Source: Photobacterium indicum (lineage in GTDB: Bacteria > Pseudomonadota > Gammaproteobacteria > Enterobacterales > Vibrionaceae). Taken from it: DNA of 64,000 nt. Below are positions 37,107 through 46,315 of this stretch, in pieces. Under the pieces are notes generated by a model. That model worked only from the letters and a program-made list of their open reading frames with translations, made no database searches and was not told the origin of the DNA. How positions within the stretch are numbered: position 1 is the first letter of the stretch; each line of letters opens with the position of its first letter. A program made the position numbers and the translations under genes. The stretch lies in assembly GCF_003026215.1 (NCBI RefSeq), contig NZ_PYOC01000004.1, positions 248,001 to 312,000 of the forward strand, in the 5' to 3' direction.

Positions 37107-37533
37107 ACTCATATTGATAGCGTTTATTGCCTTTGTAGGATTATTGCTATTTCCTATTATCAACGGGTTTGGCTGCGATTTTAGTTTCAAATACATGATT
37201 GGTGATCGTGAAGAGTTTGGCAGCTGTAAACTTGGGCAGTACACATTAATTGACTACCCAGATAAAGATAACGGCTATACCGTACTTAACGGTTGGTATT
37301 TTAATATCTTTAATAATGCCGTGATTGTAGTAACCAGCCACGAAGATCATACTAAAAAAATGACCCCAGAAGTCATGAGTGCTATCAATGTATTAAATCA
37401 ACGTTCTTGGTATCAAATGAGCATGAAACAAATATCTCCAGCCCATATGGCGGTCTATACCAATACCCCATCAGATACCATGAAGGTTATTCAATACAAG
37501 GGCAAGCTGTCTCTGTTAGATAAAGACGCTTAA
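37093..37533 (+). CDS. Membrane-anchored periplasmic partner of the ToxR-like regulator (ToxS/TcpH/VtrC-like by position)
   Basis: A 146-residue protein with an N-terminal signal anchor (about 5-25) and a periplasmic domain with Cys28 and Cys45. It shares no obvious sequence with ToxS, but size, topology and the 14-bp overlap with the regulator match the second component of these co-component systems; VtrC in V. parahaemolyticus binds bile salts together with VtrA. AAGGTAAC is the ribosome-binding site, inside the end of the regulator gene. Its 3' end overlaps the convergent cueR by 4 bp. I infer a ligand-sensing or stabilising role; no ligand can be named. Confidence 0.75.
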   Translation: MKHSKLILIAFIAFVGLLLFPIINGFGCDFSFKYMIGDREEFGSCKLGQYTLIDYPDKDNGYTVLNGWYFNIFNNAVIVVTSHEDHTKKMTPEVMSAINVLNQRSWYQMSMKQISPAHMAVYTNTPSDTMKVIQYKGKLSLLDKDA

Positions 37534-37919
37534 TCTTGGCTTAACCCCTCAATAATTGGGCATGCCGCTCCCTCATTCCCTGGGCATTGTTTCGTCAATG
37601 TTTCCAGGGTTTTCTTCATCGTCAATAACTCCTCTATTTTATGATCAATTTCAATTAACTTTTCCTGGGCTTTCAGTTTTACATCTGCACTTTTACGCTT
37701 AGGATCCCGCGATAATGCCAGTAATTCACCACACTCCTCTAAAGAAAACCCAACTAAACGTGAGCGACGAATAAGATTTAACTCTGCAACATGCTTTTCA
37801 CCATATAGACGGTAACCATTACTGCTACGTTCTGGCACCGTAATAATCCCTTTCCCTTCATAGAATCGGATCGTTTTAGTGGTTAACCCTGTTTTTGTTG
37901 CGACGTTGCTAATATTCAT
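37530..37919 (-). CDS. cueR: Copper-responsive MerR-family regulator CueR
   Basis: A 129-residue MerR-type activator: N-terminal helix-turn-helix (SNVATKTGLTTKTIRFYE), long dimerisation helix and a C-terminal metal loop with Cys112 and Cys120 (CPGNEGAACPII), at the same numbers as in E. coli CueR. Ser77 is present as in Cu(I)/Ag(I)-selective members (divalent sensors have Cys there). It should activate copA through the distorted promoter listed at 38054-38084. Divergent from copA, convergent with the preceding gene (4-bp overlap of 3' ends). Confidence 0.95.
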   Translation of the reverse strand: MNISNVATKTGLTTKTIRFYEGKGIITVPERSSNGYRLYGEKHVAELNLIRRSRLVGFSLEECGELLALSRDPKRKSADVKLKAQEKLIEIDHKIEELLTMKKTLETLTKQCPGNEGAACPIIEGLSQD

Positions 37920-38053
37920 ACCAGCCTCTTGAACATTACAGTTTGTGTAAGGTTATTGGACTCTATTATTCTGTGAAGATTCCCTTTTTGACAAGTATTT
38001 TCTTATCCGATCTTCCAGCTAGCCCCCTTCACGAATTAATTTATATAACTCGC

Positions 38054-38084
38054 TTGACCTTACACCAACTAGAAGGTTTATTGT
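38054..38084 (+). promoter_or_regulatory. CueR-controlled copA promoter
   Basis: -35 TTGACC and -10 TATTGT are 19 bp apart, the over-long spacing typical of MerR-family promoters. The dyad ACCTT ... AAGGT (38057-38077) in the spacer matches the E. coli copA operator closely. Confidence 0.88.
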
Positions 38085-38148
38085 TACTATCAAATTAAAA
38101 TATTCTTTACTTTTCCACTTATCGCTTCTCGTAGCTAAGGTGACAAAC

Positions 38149-41046
38149 ATGACCGAATTTATCCTTCCTCTCGGAAAAGTTCGTTGTATGAATTGTGCGA
38201 ACAAAATCCACACCGCTCTAACGACCTTACCGAATATCGAGCATGTTGAGGTAAATACTCAACGCGCCATCATTATAGGAAACGTTGAGCTAGCACCCAT
38301 CATGTCAACCATTACAGCACTGGGCTACGAGGCGGGCTATCAGCACATATTGCCACTTCAGGGCTTATCATGTGGTAAATGTGTGGCAAAGGTAGAAGCT
38401 GCGCTAGCTGAAAATAACCAGATCACTGATTTTTCAGTTACCAAAACACAAGCATCAGTAACAGGGGCAATCACAGAACCAAACTTAATCACACTGATCA
38501 AAACGTTAGGTTACTCCGTGCCTACTGAACACACTTTTCATTTTGCTTTATCGGGGCTAAATTGCGGTAAGTGCGTCAAAAAAATCGAAAATGCACTCGC
38601 TGAGCAAGCTACTGTTAGCGATTTCACCATAAGTAAAACGCAGGCGACTATCACAGCTAAAAACGAAGCTGATACGCTTATATCTCTGATTAAATCACTT
38701 GGCTTCATGGCGAAAAAAGTAGATGGTACTGAGACTGTAGTCAATCACGCCGATATAGAAATAAGCCATACAAAAGACACACCGAATATCGCCCCAATAC
38801 AAGAAGGTGCCTCTTCGAGTACTTTGCAATTCCTACTTTCTGGAATGACATGTGCAAGTTGCGTATCTTCAGTAGAAAAAGCGATCTTGGCAGTGCCTGG
38901 TGTCGAACAAGCCAATATCAATCTAGCAGAACGTACTGCATTAGTTACCGGTACAGCCTCTGACCAACATATTATAACGGCTATCATTAATGCAGGTTAC
39001 GGGGCTGAATTGAGTGCAGATGAACAAACACGCCGCGCACGCCAACAAAAACAGAATGACACGACATATCGCCTGCATATGCGTAATGCCTTTGTTTCTC
39101 TCGGTCTAGGTATTCCTCTAATGGCCTGGGGGCTATTAGGCGGGAATATGACGATTAACTCTTCTAGCAGTCAAATTGCCTGGGGGGTAATTGGCATTAT
39201 TACCTTTGTTTTATTAATCACCGCTGGGCGCCATTTCTTTATTAACGCCTGGAAAGCATTCGTACACCACCGTGCAACCATGGATACCTTAGTCGCCCTT
39301 GGTACAGGATCCGCTTGGCTATTTTCAATGTTAGTGGTTATTGCACCCGATATTTTTCCAGAACCCGCTCGTCATGTGTACTTTGAAGCAAGTGCAATGA
39401 TTTTAGGCCTAATCACCGTCGGGCATGCACTTGAAGCGAAAGCACGTAGTCGTACATCAAAAGCATTAGAGCGTTTAATCGATCTGCAGCCTCAAACAGC
39501 CATTGTTATTATTAATGGGAACGAGCAAGAAGTGCCACTCGCCGACGTACAAGCAGGCATGTTGGTACGCCTTCATCCTGGGTCAAAAATACCGGTTGAT
39601 GGGATCGTTGAAGAAGGTCAAAGCTATATTGATGAATCAATGTTGACTGGTGAGCCAATTCCAGCCAACAAGCAAGCCGGAGATAAAGTTCACGCTGGCA
39701 CAATGAACCAAAATGGCAGCCTAATTTTTAAAGCTGAACATATTGGTAGCAATACCATGCTAGCGCGTATTATCCAGCTAGTTCGCCAAGCCCAAAGCAG
39801 TAAACCCGCACTGGCACGGTTAGCTGATACTATTTCAGCGATCTTCGTTCCTAGCGTCATGATTATTGCCATTATAACCGCTATGGCATGGTACTACTTC
39901 GGGCCAGAACCCTCGTCGATCTATATGCTGATCACAGCAACGACAATATTAATCATCGCTTGTCCTTGTGCGCTTGGTTTGGCAACCCCAATGTCGGTAA
40001 CCGTAGGGGTGGGCCGTGCAGCAGAATATGGCATCTTAATTCGTGATGCAGAAGCGATGCAACTTGCCGCTGATATCGACACCGTAGTGCTCGATAAAAC
40101 GGGAACACTGACAGAAGGCAAACCTCAAGTTGTTAATATTCATACCTACAACAATACTCAAAGTAACGACTTACTCAACTTAGCAGCCAGCCTTGAACAA
40201 GGCTCTGAGCACCCTCTGGCACGTGCAATTATTGATGCCGCCAATGCCGAAGAACTTTCACTACTTAAACAGCAGTCATTCGAAGCCAAACCAGGCTTTG
40301 GTGTTATAGGTAAAGTAAGTGAACACCAACTTCTATTAGGCAATGCTCGTTTACTTCAACAGCATCACATTAACATTGATGCTGCAGATGAAGATGTTCA
40401 TATTATTGCCAGCAAAGGGGCAACCCCTATCTACATGGCGATTGATAACCAGCTAGCAGGGGTATTGGGGGTTAGCGATCCCTTACGTCAAGATTCCATT
40501 TCAGCGGTAAAACGTATGAAAGCAATGAACCTTAATGTGGTGATGCTAACGGGTGATACACTGGTTACAGCCAATGCCATCGCCAATGAAGCAGGCATTG
40601 ATACCGTCATTGCAGGGGTATTACCTGATGGAAAAGCTGCAAAAATAGCGGAACTTCAACAACAAGGGCATAAAGTTGCGATGGTTGGGGATGGTATTAA
40701 TGATGCCCCTGCTCTCGCACTGGCAGAGGTCGGTATTGCGATGGGAAGTGGTAGTGATATTGCAATTGAAAGTGCCCAGTTTGCGTTAATGCGTCATTCT
40801 TTGCACGGTGTGGTTGATGCTATTCAGCTCTCGAAAGCAACATTGAAAAACATGAAGCAAAATTTATTTGGTGCCTTCATATATAACTCGTTGGGTATTC
40901 CGATTGCAGCAGGTGTGCTATTTCCATTAACTGGCACCTTATTAAGCCCTGTTATTGCAGGGGCAGCCATGGCTCTATCGTCTATCACCGTGGTAAGCAA
41001 TGCAAACCGCTTACGTTTATTCAAACCTAATCAGCAGGAGAAATAA
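38149..41046 (+). CDS. copA: Cu(I)-exporting P1B-type ATPase CopA with four metal-binding domains
   Basis: About 965 residues. Four N-terminal HMA domains with CxxC motifs at residues 13-16 (CMNC), 75-78 (CGKC), 139-142 (CGKC) and 235-238 (CASC), then eight membrane helices with the transport motif CPC (605-607), actuator TGE (MLTGEPIP), phosphorylation Asp649 in DKTGT, SEHPLA and GDGINDAPA. It pumps Cu(I) to the periplasm. E. coli CopA has two HMAs, so the N-terminus is expanded; HMA2 and HMA3 resemble each other (LSCGKCVAKVEAALAE and LNCGKCVKKIENALAE), suggesting internal duplication. The ATG at 38149 has AAGGTG at good spacing; the GTG at 38140 lies in that site and is rejected. Induced through CueR. 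Confidence 0.96.
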   Translation: MTEFILPLGKVRCMNCANKIHTALTTLPNIEHVEVNTQRAIIIGNVELAPIMSTITALGYEAGYQHILPLQGLSCGKCVAKVEAALAENNQITDFSVTKTQASVTGAITEPNLITLIKTLGYSVPTEHTFHFALSGLNCGKCVKKIENALAEQATVSDFTISKTQATITAKNEADTLISLIKSLGFMAKKVDGTETVVNHADIEISHTKDTPNIAPIQEGASSSTLQFLLSGMTCASCVSSVEKAILAVPGVEQANINLAERTALVTGTASDQHIITAIINAGYGAELSADEQTRRARQQKQNDTTYRLHMRNAFVSLGLGIPLMAWGLLGGNMTINSSSSQIAWGVIGIITFVLLITAGRHFFINAWKAFVHHRATMDTLVALGTGSAWLFSMLVVIAPDIFPEPARHVYFEASAMILGLITVGHALEAKARSRTSKALERLIDLQPQTAIVIINGNEQEVPLADVQAGMLVRLHPGSKIPVDGIVEEGQSYIDESMLTGEPIPANKQAGDKVHAGTMNQNGSLIFKAEHIGSNTMLARIIQLVRQAQSSKPALARLADTISAIFVPSVMIIAIITAMAWYYFGPEPSSIYMLITATTILIIACPCALGLATPMSVTVGVGRAAEYGILIRDAEAMQLAADIDTVVLDKTGTLTEGKPQVVNIHTYNNTQSNDLLNLAASLEQGSEHPLARAIIDAANAEELSLLKQQSFEAKPGFGVIGKVSEHQLLLGNARLLQQHHINIDAADEDVHIIASKGATPIYMAIDNQLAGVLGVSDPLRQDSISAVKRMKAMNLNVVMLTGDTLVTANAIANEAGIDTVIAGVLPDGKAAKIAELQQQGHKVAMVGDGINDAPALALAEVGIAMGSGSDIAIESAQFALMRHSLHGVVDAIQLSKATLKNMKQNLFGAFIYNSLGIPIAAGVLFPLTGTLLSPVIAGAAMALSSITVVSNANRLRLFKPNQQEK

Positions 41047-41047
41047 T

Positions 41048-41128
41048 ATGGTTGGTCTTATCGGATTGTTCGCTATTGGTTTTATCATCTGGTGGTTTTG
41101 GTTACACCCTGCGACGAAAGCAAAATAA
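41048..41128 (+). CDS. Small membrane peptide encoded directly after copA
   Basis: A 26-residue ORF, MVGLIGLFAIGFIIWWFWLH then PATKAK. Its ATG is one base after the copA stop codon and is preceded by CAGGAG, so it is co-transcribed and translationally linked. One hydrophobic helix with a WWFW aromatic girdle and a basic C-terminus indicates a single-span membrane protein with its C-terminus in the cytoplasm. Small subunits of this type accompany other P-type ATPases (for example KdpF with KdpB), so a role in stabilising or tuning CopA is plausible but unproven. Confidence 0.75.
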   Translation: MVGLIGLFAIGFIIWWFWLHPATKAK

Positions 41129-41283
41129 TACCGTTAATCATTCCCATTGAATGACGCTATTTTACCACACCCAAACGGCCGATTTATCGGTCGTTTCCCC
41201 CTCTCTATTCCAGCCTACTGGCAATGGTAAATTATCGATATAATTGATATAACAAACTCTCTTGCAGCAACTTTGGTTTAACC

Positions 41284-42144
41284 ATGTTCAAAACTTTGTT
41301 TTCAAAAGCACTTATGGTGCTGCCATTTATTACAACATCAGTTTTTGCCGAGCCTATAGTTTGGCAAGTAAAAGACGCTAACCGTGAATTTATTATTTTA
41401 GGCTCTGTGCATGCTGGCACTGATGATATGTATCCTTTGCCAAGTGCCTTTTTAGAGCACTGGAAAACGGCAGACAGCCTCGTTGTTGAGGCCAACATTC
41501 TACGCCCCTCTCAAGCAACTTTAGATATGTCAGGGCCTACAACATCATCTATGCTGAATCACCAACAGCTTGAAAAACTCGCTTCAATCGCCAATGACTT
41601 AAAGCTGCCTTATTCATCTCTCAGTAAAAATCCGCCTTGGCTAACAGTGATCAGTATTCAAATGTCACTTGCCACTCAATTAGGCTTGAGTGCAGAGCAA
41701 GGTATTGACACCATTTTACTGCGCAGGGCAATGAACGATGATTTGCCTATTCTTGAATTAGAAAGCGTTGAACAACAACTATCAATGTTAAAAGGGATGC
41801 CCAACCACGGCAAAGAAATGCTCACAACATCAATTGATGACTGGGAAAAAATGAGCAGCGAATTCACGTGCCTCATTAATGCTTGGAAAGCAGGCGATAG
41901 CCAGAAATTAACTGCGCTCTTCGAAGAAAGCCAACACAGTGAAGCTGTTGATAATGTACTTATTTTCGATCGTAATAAAGACTGGACTAACCAATTAACC
42001 AATGGCTCACCTTACCAACAAGGTAAGTTTATGATTGTAGTAGGCGCATTCCATTTATTCGGTGATAAAGGGTTACCTAATTTATTGAAGCAGAACGGAT
42101 TCACTGTCACGCAGCTGACAAAAAGCAAAAAGGTTCAGTGCTGA
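41284..42144 (+). CDS. TraB/GumN (YbaP-like) family protein
   Basis: A 286-residue exported protein: signal peptide MFKTLFSKALMVLPFITTSVFA, the family motif FIILGSVHAGTDDMYPL with GxxH, an ExE-like LVVEAN, LELESVEQQ, and the closing VVGAFHLFGDKG with a second GxxH. These residues correspond to the metal-dependent protease-like site of TraB/Tiki proteins. E. coli YbaP has the same domain and lies near copA, so position supports a YbaP equivalent. Possible periplasmic metallo-hydrolase; substrate unknown. Confidence 0.85.
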   Translation: MFKTLFSKALMVLPFITTSVFAEPIVWQVKDANREFIILGSVHAGTDDMYPLPSAFLEHWKTADSLVVEANILRPSQATLDMSGPTTSSMLNHQQLEKLASIANDLKLPYSSLSKNPPWLTVISIQMSLATQLGLSAEQGIDTILLRRAMNDDLPILELESVEQQLSMLKGMPNHGKEMLTTSIDDWEKMSSEFTCLINAWKAGDSQKLTALFEESQHSEAVDNVLIFDRNKDWTNQLTNGSPYQQGKFMIVVGAFHLFGDKGLPNLLKQNGFTVTQLTKSKKVQC

Positions 42145-42206
42145 TAAGAAGATCACGAAGAACAACAGAAGCGCTTAAGCATGAATAAAAACATATACTA
42201 AAAACG

Positions 42207-42235
42207 AAAAAAGCCCCGTCCTAAGACGAGGCTTT
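42207..42235 (-). terminator. Terminator of the tRNA-Pro array (minus strand)
   Basis: Stem AAGCCCCGTC / GACGAGGCTT (one mismatch) with loop CTAA; the minus strand has a T-run after it. Lies directly after the last tRNA gene and could also serve the convergent YbaP-like gene. Confidence 0.8.
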
Positions 42236-42241
42236 CAAAAG

Positions 42242-42318
<77 letters not shown>

Positions 42319-42382
42319 ACATTGTATATTTTAAATCTTACCAGATTGATTCTATCCGACTTGCATCAAACAGAAATAATAG

Positions 42383-42459
<77 letters not shown>

Positions 42460-42523
42460 ACATTGTATGTTTTAAATCTTACCAGATTGATTCTATTCGA
42501 CTTGCATCAAACAGAAAGAATAG

Positions 42524-42600
<77 letters not shown>

Positions 42601-42664
42601 ACATTGTATATTTTAAATCTTACCAGATTGATTCTATTCGACTTATATCAAATAGAAATAATAG

Positions 42665-42741
<77 letters not shown>

Positions 42742-42774
42742 ACATAATCAACAGGAGTGCTGTTGAGGTCGCCT

Positions 42775-42802
42775 ATAATACTCAGCACTGAATATTAAGC
42801 AA
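42775..42802 (-). promoter_or_regulatory. Promoter of the tRNA-Pro array
   Basis: On the minus strand -35 TTGCTT, 16-bp spacer, -10 TATTAT, followed by a G/C-rich stretch (AGGCGACC) like the discriminator of stringently controlled stable-RNA promoters. Confidence 0.65.
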
Positions 42803-43005
42803 GTTTTACAAGCCATTTTTTTTAATTCTAGATTCAGTTGCTCATCAATCACACAAACCAGAGGAAACACCGTTACTTAAGTGATCTAAAACACACCATT
42901 AAAAACAGAAATTAAACATCTTACCAACCATTGATCCAAATCATCATAACGTTTTCATTCATTGATTATCTTGTAGCCACTAACTCACGACTTTAAGGAA
43001 AGCAC

Positions 43006-43146
43006 ATGGATTTTTGGCTGGATCTTCTATTTGGTAACGCTGTAGGGCTCTCTTCAATGATCGTCATCTTTATTACGTTGGGTTTAATGCTATTTTTTGG
43101 CGGCTACTTTGTTTACAAAGTGTTGTCAGCCCCCTCTCCTCACTAG
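43006..43146 (+). CDS. DUF3149 small membrane protein
   Basis: A 46-residue protein, MDFWLDLLFGNAVGLSSMIV then a hydrophobic helix (about 18-40) and VYKVLSAPSPH. The MDFWLDLLFGNAVGL start and the GGYFVYKV end are the pattern of the DUF3149 family of gammaproteobacteria. TAAGGAA precedes the ATG. A single-span inner-membrane protein of unknown function; stands alone between the tRNA array and smrA. Confidence 0.85.
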   Translation: MDFWLDLLFGNAVGLSSMIVIFITLGLMLFFGGYFVYKVLSAPSPH

Positions 43147-43174
43147 AGCCATTTCGCAATATATTTTACTTGCG

Positions 43175-43212
43175 CCAGGATCAACTTGTCGGTATTGATC
43201 CTGGGTTTATTT
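43175..43212 (+). terminator. Hairpin terminator after the DUF3149 gene
   Basis: 10-bp perfect stem CCAGGATCAA / TTGATCCTGG with a 10-nt loop, followed by a T-rich stretch. Confidence 0.75.
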
Positions 43213-43275
43213 TATCTTTATCCTTCCCAGATTGCCTCGTATAATTACCTCATAGCCCTTTAACGCCAAAGCATC

Positions 43276-43857
43276 ATGTCAGATAATAATGAATTAGATC
43301 TCTTTCGAGAGATGATGGCCGATGTTTCACCACTCGAACAAGATCAAGTTGAAATAACTCAAAAATACCAAATAACAGAAACACATTTAGCACGTCAGAC
43401 AGCAGCTCAAACCCTTACTGAAAGTGATCCTGAATATTTATCACTTGATAACGTCATAATGCGAAAGCCTGAAGATATTATTGAGTTCAAACGAGATGGC
43501 GTTCAGGAAGGTGTATTTAGAAAACTACGGCTTGGAAAATACGAAATACAAGCTCGCTTGGATCTTCATCGTAAAACCTTAAAACAGGCACGAGATGAAA
43601 TTCTACAATTTCTAAAACAATGCCAACGCATGGATATTCGTACTGTCATTATCATTCATGGCAAGGGCGAGCGTTCTGATCCACCAGCAATGATGAAGAG
43701 CCATGTCGCAACATGGTTAGAGCAAATATCTGACATCATGTGTTTTCACTCGGCACTACGACAGCACGGCGGTAATGGGGCAACGTATGTAATGCTAAAG
43801 AAAAGCCCAGCCAAAAAACTCGACAATCGTGAGAAGCATCAAAAGCGCCAACGTTAA
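43276..43857 (+). CDS. smrA: Smr-domain endonuclease SmrA (YdaL)
   Basis: A 193-residue protein. The N-terminal ELDLFREMMADVSPLEQ and EFKRDGVQEGVFRKLRLGKY blocks match SmrA (YdaL) rather than SmrB. The C-terminal Smr domain (about 95-175) has LDLHRKTLKQA and VIIIHGKGE, with the LDxH and GxG nuclease motifs, then QHGGNGATYV. A DNA-nicking activity is reported for the E. coli protein; physiological role unclear. Monocistronic. Confidence 0.9.
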   Translation: MSDNNELDLFREMMADVSPLEQDQVEITQKYQITETHLARQTAAQTLTESDPEYLSLDNVIMRKPEDIIEFKRDGVQEGVFRKLRLGKYEIQARLDLHRKTLKQARDEILQFLKQCQRMDIRTVIIIHGKGERSDPPAMMKSHVATWLEQISDIMCFHSALRQHGGNGATYVMLKKSPAKKLDNREKHQKRQR

Positions 43858-43915
43858 GGGCTATTTACTTTCACGATAATAACCTCAACGCTTCGGATCG
43901 AGGCTAAAAAAATCA

Positions 43916-43953
43916 AATAAAAAGGCTTTCCGAAGAAAGTTCCAGAAAGCCTT
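43916..43953 (-). terminator. Terminator of the LysE-type gene (minus strand)
   Basis: 9-bp stem AAGGCTTTC / GAAAGCCTT with a 14-nt loop; on the minus strand it is followed by TTTTTATTTG. May also stop smrA transcripts. Confidence 0.75.
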
Positions 43954-43997
43954 CTTTACTGTATGAATTTATATATTCAATTGTCTTTCGCTGCTCT

Positions 43998-44612
43998 CTA
44001 CGCTTGAATAACCACTCGAATTGCCAAAAGAATGAGAACAACACCTGACAATTGATCGATCAATTGAGCTTTAGTACGCAACTTATCTAATACCTTCGGA
44101 TTCGATAATACAAAAGCAATAAAGGTATACCATAAACCATCAACCAATAATGGTGTGGCAACTATGATGGAACGGCTGGTCATTTCGGTACCAACAGCAA
44201 CAAACTGACTGAATAGTGCTAAAAAGAATAAAGCCAGCTTGGGATTTAACAATGAAATCATCAAACCATCACGAGCCGCTTCACGTAAGCGTGCTTTTTT
44301 ACCCGCTGAAAGTTTCGCCGCCACACCACCTTTCGAGCGCAGTGCATTTACCCCTAGGTAAGCCAAATAAGCTGCACCTGCATAAGAAATAAATGTAAAC
44401 ACAGTAGGTGACTGCTTTAATACGACTGCTAAGCCCAACAATGTTAGTAGTGCATACACACCAACACCGATTGCATGCGCCCATGACGTAACAATGCCAT
44501 GCAGCCTTCCGCTTGCAAGGCTATGTTTAGCCACAACCGCTAAGCTTGGCCCCGGCGACATCGCCCCTAACATACAAATCATTAATAATGAAAACCAAAT
44601 ACTCAGTGTCAT
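43998..44612 (-). CDS. LysE/RhtB-family amino-acid exporter
   Basis: About 204 residues with six hydrophobic segments. MLGAMSPGPSLAVVAKHSLASGR is the LysE/RhtB signature with its SPGP motif, and NPKLALFFLALFSQF is the second conserved block. Exports an amino acid or analogue (threonine, homoserine, leucine or similar in relatives); substrate not predictable. The start at 44612 has AAGGAG; an in-frame upstream start would add 13 polar residues before the first helix. Directly follows a LysR regulator gene on the same strand (55-bp gap), which probably controls it. Confidence 0.88.
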   Translation of the reverse strand: MTLSIWFSLLMICMLGAMSPGPSLAVVAKHSLASGRLHGIVTSWAHAIGVGVYALLTLLGLAVVLKQSPTVFTFISYAGAAYLAYLGVNALRSKGGVAAKLSAGKKARLREAARDGLMISLLNPKLALFFLALFSQFVAVGTEMTSRSIIVATPLLVDGLWYTFIAFVLSNPKVLDKLRTKAQLIDQLSGVVLILLAIRVVIQA

Positions 44613-44667
44613 GCTTTTGCTCCTTTTGCATGGCGGTAAACTAACAAGCAATGGTTATAATTAGAAA

Positions 44668-45618
44668 TCAAAACAATTCATCAGCCTCATGATTATTAAT
44701 CATGGGCATTGAATACATCGAGCTTCGCATAATAGTTAAGAGTAATGTTCGCATCCATTGATGTGACGGTTCATTATTATATTTAGGGTGCCAAAGTAAC
44801 CAATATTTATGCTCGGGCACAGATATAGGGAAAGGGAGAGGAAGGTAGGTAATAGGAAAAAGTTGCTTCATATTCACGGCAATATGTTCTGGGATCACCA
44901 ACAGCATATCAGAACGACAAATGGTATTAAGCGCTGAAGTAAAAAAAGGGACTGATAGCTTAACCCTTCGACTTAATCCTTGTTCAGCTAAACACTGATC
45001 AACAAAGCTGTCTTTATCTCCCCCGCCTGTTACTGATGCATGGTCATAATACAAAAAATCATTTAATTGCAGTGAATCCACCATCGCTAAAGGATGATCA
45101 GAACGCATCACACACACAGGATAATCCGCCCCAATCGGTTCGCCACATAAACCATCTGGAATAGCTGGTAGCATGGTAGAGACAAATTGAATATCAAGAT
45201 CAGCTAATTGAGCAAATTGCTTGGGTGACCACAACTGATAAGCGACACTAACGAGTGGAGCGTGCTCGCGCAGATGCTCAACCACCTCAGGAAGAATATA
45301 TTGCGCCACATAATCAGAAGACGATAGCACCACTTTTCCCTGCCATTGTTCAGGCTGAAAGGTGACTGGTTCAAACAAGCTATTGCACTCAGACAAAAGT
45401 GAATCTAACTGCAGTTTCAAGGCTTCTGCACGGGGGGTCAGCAATAATCGATTCCCCTCACGTATTAGCAAGGTATCGTTAAATACTTCACGCAATTGGG
45501 TTAACTGTCGACTCACTGCCGATTGAGTAATATGCAAACGCTCTGCTGTACGACTAACATGGCACTCATCAAGCAGCACTTGTAACGTACGCAATAAATT
45601 GAGGTTATGACTCTTCAT
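44668..45618 (-). CDS. LysR-family transcriptional regulator
   Basis: A 316-residue regulator: N-terminal helix-turn-helix (LNLLRTLQVLLDECHVSRTA, then ERLHITQSAVSRQLTQLRE) and a periplasmic-binding-protein-like effector domain (about 92-295). Cytoplasmic and probably tetrameric. It follows ybaK by 11 bp and precedes a LysE exporter gene, so its likely job is effector-dependent control of that exporter. LysR regulators beside divergent targets are commoner; here regulator and exporter are in the same direction. Effector unknown. Confidence 0.88.
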   Translation of the reverse strand: MKSHNLNLLRTLQVLLDECHVSRTAERLHITQSAVSRQLTQLREVFNDTLLIREGNRLLLTPRAEALKLQLDSLLSECNSLFEPVTFQPEQWQGKVVLSSSDYVAQYILPEVVEHLREHAPLVSVAYQLWSPKQFAQLADLDIQFVSTMLPAIPDGLCGEPIGADYPVCVMRSDHPLAMVDSLQLNDFLYYDHASVTGGGDKDSFVDQCLAEQGLSRRVKLSVPFFTSALNTICRSDMLLVIPEHIAVNMKQLFPITYLPLPFPISVPEHKYWLLWHPKYNNEPSHQWMRTLLLTIMRSSMYSMPMINNHEADELF

Positions 45619-45629
45619 CGATTCTTTCG

Positions 45630-46106
45630 CTACTCTTTTGCAATCAAAGCAAACTGACCAGATGTTAGCGACAATAAATCGTTAGGTGCTAGCTCAATTT
45701 CTAGGCCACGACGCCCCGCACTCACACAAATTGTTTCTAGTGGCTGGGCTGATGAATCTAAAAATGTAGGTAATCGCTTCTTTTGCCCTAATGGGCTAAT
45801 TCCACCAACAATATAGCCCGTTGTCTTCTCAGCTATTAGTGGATCAGCCATTTCGGCCTTCTTTCCACCCGCCGCCTTTGCGGCAGCTTTTAAATCCAAC
45901 ATGCCAGACACAGGCACAATAGCCACCGCCAATTTTTTCGGGTCGCCATTAAGTGAAAATAGTAATGTTTTGAAGACAAGGTTCGGGTTTTGACCTAACA
46001 CTTCAGCAGCTTCTAGACCAAAGTTAGTATTGGCAGGATCATGTTCATATTGATGAACATTAAAGTGAACCCCTTTCTTTTTAGCTAACTTTATTGCTGG
46101 TGTCAT
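45630..46106 (-). CDS. ybaK: Cys-tRNA(Pro)/Cys-tRNA(Cys) deacylase YbaK
   Basis: A 158-residue editing enzyme of the YbaK/ProX family that removes cysteine mis-charged on tRNA-Pro. Signature: [12 protein letters not shown] (conserved Lys in FKT), [29 protein letters not shown] and [11 protein letters not shown]. Start at 46106 aligns with E. coli ([10 protein letters not shown]) with AGGGAG upstream; an earlier ATG at 46136 adds 10 residues. As in E. coli, it lies beside the 5'-nucleotidase gene. Its substrate class, tRNA-Pro, is encoded four times 3 kb away. Confidence 0.93.
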   Translation of the reverse strand: MTPAIKLAKKKGVHFNVHQYEHDPANTNFGLEAAEVLGQNPNLVFKTLLFSLNGDPKKLAVAIVPVSGMLDLKAAAKAAGGKKAEMADPLIAEKTTGYIVGGISPLGQKKRLPTFLDSSAQPLETICVSAGRRGLEIELAPNDLLSLTSGQFALIAKE

Positions 46107-46315
46107 TATCGCTGACTCCCTTATGGTAAATGACAATGCTTAAGCCATTTACTATATGCCTTACCACCAATCAACACCAGTAAAGAGAACGGCTCTATCC
46201 AAGTGCAACAGCAAATAATTACGACAAGAAGATATAAAAAAACGGCACCCTACAGCTTAATACTCATAATAGTAAAAAACCAATAAGATACCGCTCTCAT
46301 TAATCTGTATATCGT

